A stretch of DNA of 64,000 bases. Origin: Acidovorax sp. Its GTDB lineage: Bacteria; Pseudomonadota; Gammaproteobacteria; Burkholderiales; Burkholderiaceae_C. Location: contig NZ_JAJTBB010000022.1 of the NCBI RefSeq assembly GCF_021287135.1, forward strand, positions 62,001 to 126,000. Reading direction: 5' to 3'. Positions 17,330-26,799 of the stretch are shown one piece after another. Position 1 is the stretch's first letter. Each line of letters begins with the position of its first letter. The notes under the pieces were generated by a model. The model had not been told where the DNA came from. It saw nothing but the letters and a program-made list of their open reading frames with translations, and did no database searches. Both the position numbers and the translations under genes were made by a program.

Positions 17330-19987
17330 GTGACAGAAACCAATCCCACGTTCACCGGTGTGGCCGGGCCGCGCGGTGCTATGACAGTCATAGCGAAAAG
17401 CGATCAGTACAGCGCGCCGTGCGCCGCAGTGTGGCAACGTGCCCTGGCGCAGGTGGCGGCCCACGCCGGGGCGCTGCAGGCCCACCTTGCGCGCACCGTG
17501 GTGCTGGTGCCCTACGCCCAGCTCATGCCCTGGGCACAACGCTTTTGGGCGCAGCAGTTTCCGCAGGGGTTTGCACCGCGTTTTGAAACCACGCGCAACT
17601 GGGCTGCCCAGCTGCAAGGGTTTGAGCCCGCCGGCGACGACTTTGCCGGCGACGTGGCGCGCGACACGCTCACTGCGCGCGCCTTGCTGGAGCGCGTGGG
17701 GCAGGGCGCCCAGCGCGATGTGCTGGCCACGCCGCTGCAGGAGGCCGCGGCCCAGCTGGCCCCGGTGGTGGCGGCGGTGCCGCCCGAGCGGCGCGCCGCC
17801 TGGGGCGATGCCGCCCGCGCCTTGCTGCCCGCGGCCGAGGCGGGCAGTGCGCTGCACTACGAAGCCCTGGTGGCCCGCCTGGCGCTGGAATGGGTGCTGG
17901 CCTCGCGCCATGCCACCGATGTGCTGTTCGAGCCCGGCGTGCGTGCCGCGGTGGACGCGCTGGTGGTGCTGGAGGGCTTCCAGTCCGATGCTTTCAACCG
18001 CGCCCTGGTGCAGCACTGGGGCGCCAGCGCCTGCTGCGTGGCGCTGTGGCAGGCCGAGCCGGGCGATGTCTTCGCGCCGGCCCCGTCCCACGTTGCACTG
18101 CATGCGGCGGCGGATGCCGAGGACGAAGCCCACCGCGCCGCTGCGTGTGTGCTGCGCCACGTCGAGCAGGGCCGCATCCCGGTGGCGCTGGCGGCCACCG
18201 ACCGGGCCCTGGTCCGCCGCGTGCTGGCCCACCTGGACAGCCAGGGCGTGCTGGTGCGCGATGAAAGCGGCTGGATTCTCTCCACCACCCGTTCGGCCGC
18301 GCGCCTGATGGCCGCGCTGGAAGCGGCTGCGTGGAACGCATCGTCCAACGTGGTGCTGGACTGGCTCAAGCACACCCCCGCCTTGACTCCGGGCGACGTC
18401 AACCGCCTGGAGCAATGGCTGCGCCGCAACGTGGTGCCGCAGTGGAGCGCCGCCGCCGCGCGTGATGTCAGCACCCAGCCCGCCCTGGCCCGCACCGTGG
18501 CCACGGTGGAGGGCTGGCGCGACGCCCTGCGCGCCGCACGGCCGCTGCCGCAGTGGCTGACGGCGCTGCGCTCCGTGCTGGAGCAGGCGGGCCAGTGGCA
18601 AGGCCTGCAGGCCGACCCGGCGGGCATGCGCGTGCTGGCCGCACTGCGCCTGCAAGACGGCCAGCAGGCCGAGCTGGCGGGCTGGGGCGAGAGCGCCGGC
18701 CGCCGCATGGCGCTGGCCGAATTCACGCGCTGGGTGAAGGACGTGCTGGAGGCCGGGCGCTACGTGGCGTCCCAATCCGCCGACGCGCCCGTGGTGGTGT
18801 TGCCCATGCCCCAGTTGCTGGGCCGCCCGTTTGCCGCCGCCGTGCTGCCGGGCAGCGATGAAAAGCGCCTGCAGCCTGCGCCCGAGCCCTCGGGCGACTG
18901 GTCGCAGGCCCAGCGCGAGGCCTGGGGCCTGCCCACGCGGCAGACGCTGGAGGCCGCCCAGCGCGCCGCCTGGGCCAACGCCCTGCGCACGCCCGTGGTG
19001 GACGTGCTGTGGCGCACCAGCGATGAGGGCGGGGAGCCGCTGCTGGCCAGTGCCCTGGTGCTGGCCCTGCAACTGCAAGGCGACGCGGCCCAGGGCACCG
19101 ACGCCCGCCCGCCCCGCACGGTGCAGGCCGCGCCCACGCTGCGCCCCTTGCCCGTGGGCCAGGCCCTGCCCGTGCTGCAACTCTCGTCCACCGCCTATTC
19201 CGACCTGCGCCACTGCCCCTACCGCTTCTTTGCCCAGCGCCAGCTCGGCCTGCGCGAGGCTGATGAGCTGGACGCCGAAGTGGACAAGCGCGACTTTGGC
19301 AACTGGCTGCACGCGGTGCTGCAGCGCTTTCACGAAGACCTGCGCGATCAGCCCACGGACGACGCGGGCGAGCGCAGCGCCCGCATGGATGCCGCCGCCG
19401 AGGCCGTCACGCGCGAGCAGCGCCTGCAGGACGGCGACTTTTTGCCCTATGCCGCAGGCTGGGCGCAGCTGCGCGACGGCTACCTGCACTGGCTGGCCGG
19501 GCACGAGCAGCAGGGCGCGACCTTCCGGCAGGCCGAGGTCAAGGCCCGCCAGCCGCTGGGCGACCTGGAGCTGATCGGCACCATCGACCGCATCGACGGG
19601 GTCTCCAGCACCGGCGAGCCTACGGTGCTGGTGATTGACTACAAAACCGAAAGCGACAGCGTCACCCGCCAGCGCGTCAAGAGCGGTGCGGAAGACACGC
19701 AATTGCCCTTCTACGCCGCCCTGCTGCACCACGACACGCTGCGCGCCGCCTACGTCAACGTGGGGGAGCGCGGCGAGACGCAACTGCATGAACAGGACGA
19801 GGTGGTGCACCTGCGCGACGTGCTGGTCGAAGGCATCCAGCACGACATGGCCCGCATTGCTGCCGGTGCACCGCTGCCCGCGCTGGGCGAGGGCTCGGTG
19901 TGCGAGTTCTGCGCCGTGCGCGGCCTGTGCCGCAAAGACTACTGGGCAGATGCCGAGCAGGCGTTGCCCGCGCCAGAGATGCCATGA
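17330..19987 (+). CDS. addB: AddB-type PD-(D/E)XK nuclease with Fe-S cluster ligands
   Basis: An 885-residue subunit of an AddAB helicase-nuclease, which resects double-strand breaks for RecA loading. The N-terminal two thirds are a divergent, probably inactive helicase-like region. The C-terminal nuclease has LSSTAYSDLRHCPYRFF, GTIDRIDG and the catalytic VLVIDYKTES. Four cysteines match the AddB [4Fe-4S] staple: C629, C858, C861 and C867 (CEFCAVRGLC). The start is the GTG at 17330; an ATG at 17381 is an alternative. The stop overlaps the addA ATG (ATGA). Confidence 0.88.
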   Translation: MTETNPTFTGVAGPRGAMTVIAKSDQYSAPCAAVWQRALAQVAAHAGALQAHLARTVVLVPYAQLMPWAQRFWAQQFPQGFAPRFETTRNWAAQLQGFEPAGDDFAGDVARDTLTARALLERVGQGAQRDVLATPLQEAAAQLAPVVAAVPPERRAAWGDAARALLPAAEAGSALHYEALVARLALEWVLASRHATDVLFEPGVRAAVDALVVLEGFQSDAFNRALVQHWGASACCVALWQAEPGDVFAPAPSHVALHAAADAEDEAHRAAACVLRHVEQGRIPVALAATDRALVRRVLAHLDSQGVLVRDESGWILSTTRSAARLMAALEAAAWNASSNVVLDWLKHTPALTPGDVNRLEQWLRRNVVPQWSAAAARDVSTQPALARTVATVEGWRDALRAARPLPQWLTALRSVLEQAGQWQGLQADPAGMRVLAALRLQDGQQAELAGWGESAGRRMALAEFTRWVKDVLEAGRYVASQSADAPVVVLPMPQLLGRPFAAAVLPGSDEKRLQPAPEPSGDWSQAQREAWGLPTRQTLEAAQRAAWANALRTPVVDVLWRTSDEGGEPLLASALVLALQLQGDAAQGTDARPPRTVQAAPTLRPLPVGQALPVLQLSSTAYSDLRHCPYRFFAQRQLGLREADELDAEVDKRDFGNWLHAVLQRFHEDLRDQPTDDAGERSARMDAAAEAVTREQRLQDGDFLPYAAGWAQLRDGYLHWLAGHEQQGATFRQAEVKARQPLGDLELIGTIDRIDGVSSTGEPTVLVIDYKTESDSVTRQRVKSGAEDTQLPFYAALLHHDTLRAAYVNVGERGETQLHEQDEVVHLRDVLVEGIQHDMARIAAGAPLPALGEGSVCEFCAVRGLCRKDYWADAEQALPAPEMP

Positions 19988-22900
19988 CCGAGAGCCTTTC
20001 CCAACCCATGCAGGCCGCCTACGAGCACAACGGCCGCACCGTCTCCCGCGAGGCCTTCTACGCCATTGCCTGCGACCCGGCCCGCAGCGTGGCGGTGGAA
20101 GCCTGCGCGGGCGCGGGCAAGACCTGGATGCTGGTTTCGCGCATGCTGCGGGCGCTGCTGGACGGCTGCGCGCCGCACGAAATCCTGGCCATCACCTTCA
20201 CCAAAAAGGCCGCGGGCGAGATGCGCCAGCGCCTGCAAGAGTGGCTGGAGCAGTTCAGCCACAAGCCGCTGGAGGAACTCACCGCCGAGCTGATTGCACG
20301 CGGAATCAGCCCCCAAGGCGCTCTGGACAAGCGCGAGGCGCTACAAAATTTATACCGCCAGCTGCTGGAGGCGGGGCGTCCGGTGCAGATCCGCACCTTT
20401 CACAGCTGGTTTGCCGCGCTGCTGGGCACCGCCCCGCTGGCGCTGCTGCAGCAGCAAGGCCTGCCCGCGCACTTTGAGCTGCTCGAAGACGATGCCGAGG
20501 CGGTGCGCGAAGTCTGGCCGCCGTTCCTGCAGGCCGTGGCCGAGAGCGCCAGCCTGCGTGCCGACTACGAAGCCGTGGTGGCCCGCCATGGCCGCTCGCA
20601 AACGCACAAGGCGCTGGCAGCGGCACTGGCCAAGCGGGTGGAGTTTGACCTGGCCGATGCGGAAGGCGTGGTCGATGCCTCGGTGCCGCCCTTCCAGCAG
20701 GCGTACCCCGAACTGGCTGCGTTGGCCGAGCCCGCCGAGGCCCTGCAGACCGACGCCGCGTTGCAACGCTGGCGCAGCCGTGCCAGCGCTTTGGGGGCCG
20801 AGCCCAACAAGACCCCGCAAAAGGCGGCGGACGCCATCATCGACGCGCTGGCCTGCGCTGACCTGAACCAGCGCCTGGACATGCTGCGCAAAGCCCTGTT
20901 CGTCGCCAAGGAAGACCGCCTGTCGAAGAACCTGGAGAAGTGCCCCGCCGCGCAGGATGCCGAGCCCGAGCTGCAGCGCCTGCTCACGGCCCGCCGCCAG
21001 CACGAGGCCTGGCAGCACCAGCAGCGCATGGCCCGGCTGGCGCGCTGCCTGATCGGGCAGTTTGCCGCCGTCAAGCAGCAGCACGGCTGGGTGGACATGA
21101 ACGATGTGGAACGCACGGCCCTGGTCATGCTGGCCGACCCCGTCCTCTCCGGCTGGGTGCAGGAGCGTCTGGATGCGCGCATCCGCCACCTGCTGGTCGA
21201 TGAGTTTCAGGACACCAACCCGCTGCAGTGGCAGGCGCTGCATGCGTGGCTGGCGGGCTATGCGGGCTCGGGCGGCGGGTCGGCTGCGCCCAGCGTGTTC
21301 ATCGTGGGCGACCCCAAGCAGAGCATCTACCGTTTTCGCCGGGCTGAGCCGCAGGTGTTCATTGCCGCGCAGGCCTTTGTGCGCGATGGCCTGGGTGGTG
21401 ACCTCTTGAGCTGCGACCACACGCGCCGCAACGCGCAGGGTGTGATTGCCGCCGTCAACGCCGTCATGGGGCAGGCCCAGGCGCAGCACGAGACCACAGG
21501 CTTCCGTGACCACACCACTGAATCGAAACACACGGGCCAGTTGCTGCGCCTGCCCGCCATCACCGATGACGACGATGCGGGCGATGGAGGTAGCACCGCC
21601 CGCGACCCGCTGGCCTGGCGCGACAGCCTGACCGAACCCCGCCACGAAGCCGAAGAAACCCAGCGCATGCGCGAATGCACGCAGGCCGCCGCCTGGGTGG
21701 CCGCGCAGATCGCCAGCGGCACCCCGCCCAAAGAGGTGCTGGTGATGGCCCGCAAACGCGACCGCCTGGCCACCATGCAAGAGGCCCTGCGCGCCCTGCA
21801 CCTGCCCTGCGTGCAGCCCGAAAAGTCGGACCTGTTCGACGCGCCTGAGGTGCAGGACATGGTGGCGCTGCTCGATGCGCTGGTCTCGCCCACGCACGAC
21901 CTGTCGCTGGCGCGCGCGCTCAAGTCGCCGTTGTTTGGTTTGGGCGATGACGCCCTGGTGGCGCTGGCCGTGCTGCGCCGCCAGCCTGAGCATGCGGGCT
22001 GCAGCTGGTTTGATTTGCTATTGAAAAGTGAGCTGCTCGCGCCTGATTTACAAGCGCTGGGGCCTGTTTTGGTTCAATACCAGGGCTGGGTGCAGCGCCT
22101 GCCGCCGCACGATGCGCTGCACGCCATCTATGAGCAGGGCGACGTGCTGGCCCGCTTTGCCGCTGCCGCGCCCGTCACGCAGCGCCAGGCCGTGCAGGCC
22201 AACCTGCGCGCGCTGCTGGCCGCCGCGCTGCAACACGACGGGGGGCGCTACCTCACGCCCTATGCGTTTGTGCGCGCCATGAAGAAGGGCGGCGTGCGCG
22301 CCCCCGGTCGGGCCGATGCGCAGGCGATCCGCCTGCTGACGGTGCACGGTGCCAAGGGTCTGGAGGCCGACTGCGTGCTGCTGCTGGACACCGACACCCG
22401 CCCGCAAAAGGCTGAAACCATGGGCGTGCTGGTGGACTGGCCCGGCGAGCAGCCCGCGCCCTCGGCTTTCATCTTTCTGGCCAGCGAATCCAACCCGCCG
22501 CCCAGCGCCGAGGCCACGCTGGCCGCCGAGCAGCAGGCCCGCAGCCGCGAGGAGCTGAACATGCTCTACGTGGCCATGACGCGCGCCAAGCACTGCCTGG
22601 CGCTGTCGTCGGTGCAACCCGGCAACCCGGCCCCCGGCAGCTGGTGGAACCGGCTCGCCCCGCTGGTCACGGAGGTTGATCTGCAAGCCCTGGCCCCGGC
22701 AGAGCACGGCGCAGAAGCCGCCGTTCCCGCCGCGACCTTCACCATCCCCAGCCTGCCCGCGCTGCCCGAGGCGCTGCAAACCGCCCGCGTGCACACCGCC
22801 GCCGGGCTGGCGGGCGACGCGCCCGTGGCCATGCCGGGCGATGCGGAATCGACTCCGCTCTCGCGCCAGGGCGATGCCATGCACCAGCTGCTGGAGCAGG

Positions 22901-23487
22901 CGGGCGTGGCTGGTGCCCCGCTGGCCGATGCGCGCGCGCACGGCTGGCCCGCCGCGCGCCTGGCCCGCCTGGCCGCCGACCACGACATCACGCCCGCCGC
23001 CGCCGAGCAGGCGGCCCGGATGGCGCAGGCCATTCTGGCGGGCGAGGGCGCCTGGGCGTGGGACCCGGCGCTGGTCCAGACCGCGATCAACGAAGCCCCG
23101 CTGCACTACCAGGGCCAGAGCTTGCGCATCGACCGGCTGGTACAGCGCCGCGCCGTGCAGGCCGGCGATGCCTTGGCGGGCTGGTGGGTGCTGGACTACA
23201 AAAGCGCCACGCAGCCCCAGCGCCAGCAGGCCCTGGTGGCGCAGCTGCAGCGCTACCGTGAGGCAGTGGCGGCCCTGATGCCGGGCGAGGCGGTGCATGC
23301 CGCCTTCCTCACCGGCGACGGGCGCCTGGTGCCGGTGGACGGCGCGGTGCCGCCCGGGCTGGGGCATACTCCCGCCCCCGGCGCCCTGGCGCAGGGGGTG
23401 CAGCCGGCGTCGACCCGTGCCCGCTCGCCCGCACCGGCCTCCTCCGTGGCGGATGCCGCCCCGCCGCGGCAGGGCTCGCTGTTCTGA
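19984..23487 (+). CDS. addA: AddA-type UvrD-like helicase-nuclease
   Basis: A 1167-residue SF1A helicase with a C-terminal RecB-family nuclease. Helicase motifs in order: ACAGAGKTWML (I), ITFTKKAAGEM (Ia), LLVDEFQDTNPLQW (II), VGDPKQSIYRFRRAEP (III), LTVHGAKGLEADCV (V) and LYVAMTRAKHCLAL (VI). The nuclease motif is GWWVLDYKSAT near the C-terminus. With AddB it should form the break-processing complex. An in-frame copy of the dispersed palindrome lies at 22012-22077 and is translated within the helicase (FDLLLKSELLAPDLQALGPV). No Chi sequence can be inferred from this. Confidence 0.92.
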   Translation: MTESLSQPMQAAYEHNGRTVSREAFYAIACDPARSVAVEACAGAGKTWMLVSRMLRALLDGCAPHEILAITFTKKAAGEMRQRLQEWLEQFSHKPLEELTAELIARGISPQGALDKREALQNLYRQLLEAGRPVQIRTFHSWFAALLGTAPLALLQQQGLPAHFELLEDDAEAVREVWPPFLQAVAESASLRADYEAVVARHGRSQTHKALAAALAKRVEFDLADAEGVVDASVPPFQQAYPELAALAEPAEALQTDAALQRWRSRASALGAEPNKTPQKAADAIIDALACADLNQRLDMLRKALFVAKEDRLSKNLEKCPAAQDAEPELQRLLTARRQHEAWQHQQRMARLARCLIGQFAAVKQQHGWVDMNDVERTALVMLADPVLSGWVQERLDARIRHLLVDEFQDTNPLQWQALHAWLAGYAGSGGGSAAPSVFIVGDPKQSIYRFRRAEPQVFIAAQAFVRDGLGGDLLSCDHTRRNAQGVIAAVNAVMGQAQAQHETTGFRDHTTESKHTGQLLRLPAITDDDDAGDGGSTARDPLAWRDSLTEPRHEAEETQRMRECTQAAAWVAAQIASGTPPKEVLVMARKRDRLATMQEALRALHLPCVQPEKSDLFDAPEVQDMVALLDALVSPTHDLSLARALKSPLFGLGDDALVALAVLRRQPEHAGCSWFDLLLKSELLAPDLQALGPVLVQYQGWVQRLPPHDALHAIYEQGDVLARFAAAAPVTQRQAVQANLRALLAAALQHDGGRYLTPYAFVRAMKKGGVRAPGRADAQAIRLLTVHGAKGLEADCVLLLDTDTRPQKAETMGVLVDWPGEQPAPSAFIFLASESNPPPSAEATLAAEQQARSREELNMLYVAMTRAKHCLALSSVQPGNPAPGSWWNRLAPLVTEVDLQALAPAEHGAEAAVPAATFTIPSLPALPEALQTARVHTAAGLAGDAPVAMPGDAESTPLSRQGDAMHQLLEQAGVAGAPLADARAHGWPAARLARLAADHDITPAAAEQAARMAQAILAGEGAWAWDPALVQTAINEAPLHYQGQSLRIDRLVQRRAVQAGDALAGWWVLDYKSATQPQRQQALVAQLQRYREAVAALMPGEAVHAAFLTGDGRLVPVDGAVPPGLGHTPAPGALAQGVQPASTRARSPAPASSVADAAPPRQGSLF
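22012..22077 (+). repeat. Dispersed palindromic repeat, copy I (inside addA)
   Basis: TTTGCTATTGAAAAGT is followed by GAGCTGCTCGCGCC, a spacer, then AAGCGCTGGGGCC and TGTTTTGGTTCAA. It aligns base for base with copy D at 47.97 kb over the flank, both arms and the T-rich tail. It is sense to addA and keeps the frame open. Confidence 0.8.
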
Positions 23488-23543
23488 GCGGGCCACTCCC
23501 GTTTCGCCTCTCTCCGTCGCCCCTCATTTACAAGGTTCTCCCC

Positions 23544-24899
23544 GTGTCCTCAGCCCCCTCATCCGCACTGCCCACCGTTCCTGCCGCGTCCTGCGACGTG
23601 GCCATCATCGGCGGCGGCCCGGCCGGGCTGATGGCTGCCGAGGTGCTGGCGCAGGCGGGGGTGGCGGTGCATCTTTTTGATGCCATGCCCTCGGTGGGGC
23701 GCAAGTTCCTGCTGGCGGGCAAGGGGGGACTGAACCTCACGCACTCGGAGCCCCTCGCGCCCTTTGCCGAGCGCTATGGCGTGCGGCAGGCGCAGGTGGC
23801 CCCGTGGCTCACGGCGTTTGGCGGCCCGGAAATCCGGGCCTGGGCCCAGGGCCTGGGCGTCGAGACCTTCGTGGGCACGTCGGGCCGCGTCTTCCCCGCC
23901 GACATGAAGGCTGCGCCGCTGCTGCGCGCCTGGCTGCAGCGCCTGCGCGGGCAGGGCGTGGCCTTTCATATGCGGCACCGCTGGCTGGGCTGGGCGGGCG
24001 ACGGCGCGCTGCGGTTCCAGTCCCCCGCGGGCGAGGTGCGGGTGCCTGCCCGCGCCACGGTGCTGGCGCTGGGGGGCGGCAGCTGGTCGCGCCTGGGCTC
24101 GGACGGGGCCTGGGTGCCCCTGCTGGCCGAGCGCGGCATTGCCATCGCACCCCTGCGGCCCGCCAACTGCGGGTTCGACGTGCTGTGTGCGCAGGCGCCC
24201 GCTGGGGAGACGCGCCGCGCCTTCCTGCAGGAGCTCCTGGGGCAGTCGCCGGCACCGGCCGTCGGCTGGACGCCGCATTTCGCCCAGCGTTTTGCCGGCC
24301 AGCCGTTCAAGACCGTGGCGCTGTCCTTCACCGACAGCCAGGGGTGCGCCTTCCACCGCCGCGGCGAATTCGTGGCCACGGCCACGGGCGTGGAAGGCAG
24401 CCTGGTCTACGCCGTGTCGCACCTGCTGCGCGACGAGATCGAAGCACATGGGCACGCCACGTTCCACCTGGACCTGCTGCCAGACCACACGCCCGAGCGT
24501 GTGCTGGTGGAAGTGCGCCACCCCCGCGGCTCGCGCTCGCTGTCCAGCCACCTCAAGGGCCGGCTGGGCCTGGACGGCATCAAGGCCGGCGTGCTGTACG
24601 AACACCTGGGCAAGGACGGCATGAACGACCCGGTGGCACTGGCCCAGGCCATCAAGGCGCTGCCCATCACCGTGGTGGCAGCCCGCCCGCTGGACGAAGC
24701 CATCAGCACCGCCGGCGGCGTGGCGCTGGAGGCGCTGGACGCCCACCTCATGGCGACCGCCGTGCCGGGCGTGTTCTGCGCGGGCGAAATGCTGGACTGG
24801 GAGGCGCCGACCGGGGGCTACCTGCTCACGGCCAGCATGGCCAGCGGGCGCGTGGCGGGAGAAGGCGCGCTCCGCTGGCTGCGTCGCAGCGGAGATTGA
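23544..24899 (+). CDS. YhiN/HI0933-type FAD-dependent oxidoreductase (TIGR03862-like)
   Basis: A 451-residue flavoprotein. The N-terminal dinucleotide fold reads VAIIGGGPAGLMAAEVLA, followed by the family motif GRKFLLAGKGGLNLTHSE. A second FAD contact near the C-terminus is FCAGEMLDWEAPTGGYLL. The physiological reaction of this family is not established to my knowledge. The start is GTG 23544, with AAGG 8 bp upstream. It is monocistronic, 57 bp after addA. Confidence 0.85.
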   Translation: MSSAPSSALPTVPAASCDVAIIGGGPAGLMAAEVLAQAGVAVHLFDAMPSVGRKFLLAGKGGLNLTHSEPLAPFAERYGVRQAQVAPWLTAFGGPEIRAWAQGLGVETFVGTSGRVFPADMKAAPLLRAWLQRLRGQGVAFHMRHRWLGWAGDGALRFQSPAGEVRVPARATVLALGGGSWSRLGSDGAWVPLLAERGIAIAPLRPANCGFDVLCAQAPAGETRRAFLQELLGQSPAPAVGWTPHFAQRFAGQPFKTVALSFTDSQGCAFHRRGEFVATATGVEGSLVYAVSHLLRDEIEAHGHATFHLDLLPDHTPERVLVEVRHPRGSRSLSSHLKGRLGLDGIKAGVLYEHLGKDGMNDPVALAQAIKALPITVVAARPLDEAISTAGGVALEALDAHLMATAVPGVFCAGEMLDWEAPTGGYLLTASMASGRVAGEGALRWLRRSGD

Positions 24900-24969
24900 A
24901 CAGGCCATCGGTTCTCCGGGTGTGTGCGGCGCCCGCAACTGGCGCATTCCACGCCGGGCCTCCGTGGAT

Positions 24970-25041
24970 CCCGCCTTGCCGGTCCCCTGGAGGCGTCCCC
25001 CTGCGGGGGAAGCCGCGCAGCGGCTCAGGGGGGCTTCAAAA
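24970..25041 (-). repeat. CCCCCTGAG-type palindrome, copy at 25.0 kb
   Basis: On the minus strand CCCCCCTGAGCCGCTGCGCG continues as GCTTCCCCC and then GCAGGGGGACGCC. Nested palindromes (AGCCGCGCAGCGGCT and TCCCCCTGCGGGGGA) can form two adjacent hairpins. It overlaps the 3' end of the exported-protein gene, and its arms match the 28.76 and 38.58 kb copies. The 136-bp gap from 24900 holds nothing else I recognise. Confidence 0.6.
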
Positions 25042-25737
25042 CTTCGCCCGGTAGTACAGCATCGGCCCCCCTTTGCGCGCCCGCAGCACCAGGCGCGATC
25101 CGCCCTGTAGCTGCACGCCAATGGCGCCAAACTCGGGCACCAGGCCCCGGGTGCGCGACGACGCCCATTGCATCTCCACCCGCGTGCCGTACGCCGGCTG
25201 CTGCGATTGCCAGATCAGGTTCATCGCATCCTGCGGCTGGCCCCACTGCGGGGCCTGGGCCCAGGCTGCGATGTCCAGGTGGCGGCCATTGTCCAGGCGC
25301 GATCGCCAGCGCATGCCCAGATCCAGGCTGGCGGGGGAGCCGCTGCCTGGCGCGAGTGCGGGCGCGGCGGCGCCGGGGCTGGGGGCACTCACCCCCAGGG
25401 ACAGGCCGAACTGGCCCCACGCGCCGGAGGACGCGGGCGTCAGCCAGCGTGTGATGTCGAGGTGCTGGGTCTGGGTGGCACCGCTACCCGCATAGCCCGG
25501 CGGCACCCCATGGGCCGCTGGCGCGGAGTCCGCCGCCATGGGCAGGATGCGGCTGTTGATCTCGACGTTCTGCGCGGCGCCGAGGGCGGCGGTTTCGTGC
25601 TGCAGGGCGACCTTTGCATCCTCGGCCAGCGGAGCCTCCTCGGCCCACGCCGCACCGGCCGCCAGGGCCAGGCAGCCGAGCCCCAGCGGCGAGCGGCGGG
25701 AACAGCAAACCAATCGGAAGGACAGGGGCTGGGGCAT
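25036..25737 (-). CDS. Exported protein of unknown function
   Basis: I do not recognise this 233-residue protein. Residues 1-34 look like a signal peptide (FRLVCCSRRSPLGLGCLALA, then AAWA before EEAPLAEDAK). The middle is Ala/Pro/Gly-rich. The C-terminal ~100 residues alternate polar and hydrophobic residues (LDLGMRWRSRLDNGRHLDIA) and the chain ends in LYYRAKF, an aromatic ending often seen in outer-membrane barrels. A periplasmic or outer-membrane location is inferred. I used MPQPLSFRLV as the start because it places the signal peptide correctly; an upstream reading adds 26 residues. Confidence 0.6.
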   Translation of the reverse strand: MPQPLSFRLVCCSRRSPLGLGCLALAAGAAWAEEAPLAEDAKVALQHETAALGAAQNVEINSRILPMAADSAPAAHGVPPGYAGSGATQTQHLDITRWLTPASSGAWGQFGLSLGVSAPSPGAAAPALAPGSGSPASLDLGMRWRSRLDNGRHLDIAAWAQAPQWGQPQDAMNLIWQSQQPAYGTRVEMQWASSRTRGLVPEFGAIGVQLQGGSRLVLRARKGGPMLYYRAKF

Positions 25738-25971
25738 GGCGGCACCGGCAACAGGAAGGGGCAGTGGGGCTGCAACAAAGTGTGCCCGCCGTGCCGCCGG
25801 TGCCAAGCGGCTCAAAACCTCAACATGGCGTGGGAACGCACTGACAGCCGTGCCGGCGGCCGCCAGTGCGGCCGTGCAGGGAATGCTGATGGGAGGGGGA
25901 GGGTTGGGGCGATGTGCCCGCAGGCGCGTCAGCCGCCGTGGGCGTGAGTCGCGCTCGCAAGAAAAGAAAGT

Positions 25972-26067
25972 TGACGAGCCTTACCCCCGGCACTGGCTCC
26001 ACAGTTAGGGCTGCTTGGTTCCCCACCTGACCCGGTTGGCCGCTTCACCATGCGGGGAGGCCCGTCA
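25972..26067 (-). ncRNA. ffs: Signal recognition particle 4.5S RNA
   Basis: The minus strand reads 5' TGACGGGCC ... GGCTCGTCA 3', with the ends pairing. In the middle lies the conserved domain IV hairpin GGTCAGGTGGGGAACCAAGC followed by AGCCC. About 96 nt, the normal bacterial short SRP RNA size. A -10-like TACAAT (26079-26074) lies 7 bp before the 5' end. T-rich sequence after the 3' end (ACTTTCTTTTCTT) fits termination. Proximity to dnaX-ybaB-recR is a classic arrangement. It binds Ffh for membrane protein targeting. Confidence 0.92.
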
Positions 26068-26151
26068 CCGCCAATTGTAAGCCATAGCCCAGGTGCGGCC
26101 GGCATAACCCTCGTGAATCCGAGCCATCATGGGGTCTGCAGCCAGGCCAAC

Positions 26152-26703
26152 TCAGCGCCGGCCGGGCAGCATGCGCAGCAGTGTGTTGTCGCGCACCACA
26201 TAGTGGTGCAGCAGTGCCGCAGCAGCGTGCAGCGCCACCAGCACGTAGCCTGCGGTGGCTCCTGCTTCGTGGATTTCCTTGAGCCAGTGCGAGGTGTCGG
26301 GGTTCTCCGCCAGGACGGACGGCAACTGCAGGCCGCCGAGCAAGCCGACGGGCGTGCCTTTGGCGCTCAGCGCCAGCCAGCCCAGCAAGGGCAACCCGAT
26401 CATCAGGGCGTAGAGCGCTCCATGCATGGCGCGGCCCATCCCGGACTGCCACGCGGGCGGCGCGGGCGTGATCGGCGGGGTCGCCTGCAGCGCGCGTGCC
26501 AGCAGGCGCAGCCACACCAGCGCGAACACCGCCACGCCCAGGGTGTAGTGGGCCGTTTTCATGAGCTCGCGGGCGTCGCTGCCCTTGGGGTACATGCCCC
26601 GCAGTTCCATGGTGGCTGCTGTGGCCACGAGTAGCGCCGCCATGAGCCAGTGCAGGGCAATGGACCAGCCGTTGAAGCGCGAGGAAGGGAGTCGAGGTGT
26701 CAT
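26152..26703 (-). CDS. Cytochrome b561 family protein
   Basis: A 183-residue four-helix membrane cytochrome of the bacterial CybB type. Candidate heme-ligating histidines occur in WSIALHWLMAALL (helix 1), MKTAHYTLGVAVF, and HEAGATAGYVLVALHAAAALLHHY near the C-terminus. Such proteins move electrons from ubiquinol and have been tied to superoxide disposal. I used ATG 26703 (MTPRLPSS); ATG 26727 adds eight residues and also has a plausible ribosome site. It is divergent from dnaX. Confidence 0.88.
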   Translation of the reverse strand: MTPRLPSSRFNGWSIALHWLMAALLVATAATMELRGMYPKGSDARELMKTAHYTLGVAVFALVWLRLLARALQATPPITPAPPAWQSGMGRAMHGALYALMIGLPLLGWLALSAKGTPVGLLGGLQLPSVLAENPDTSHWLKEIHEAGATAGYVLVALHAAAALLHHYVVRDNTLLRMLPGRR

Positions 26704-26799
26704 TTCTGTTCCAGGTAAAGGAAACATGATGGTTCCCGATCCTGAAAGCTGCCTGAAGCCGCAGGCGAGCGGGCGCGGGCGCAACATAGAATCACGTCC

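Noticed and set aside
17153..19843. 896-codon open frame opposite addB
   Set aside because: Low-complexity His/Gln/Gly/Arg composition; addB on the other strand has clear nuclease motifs.
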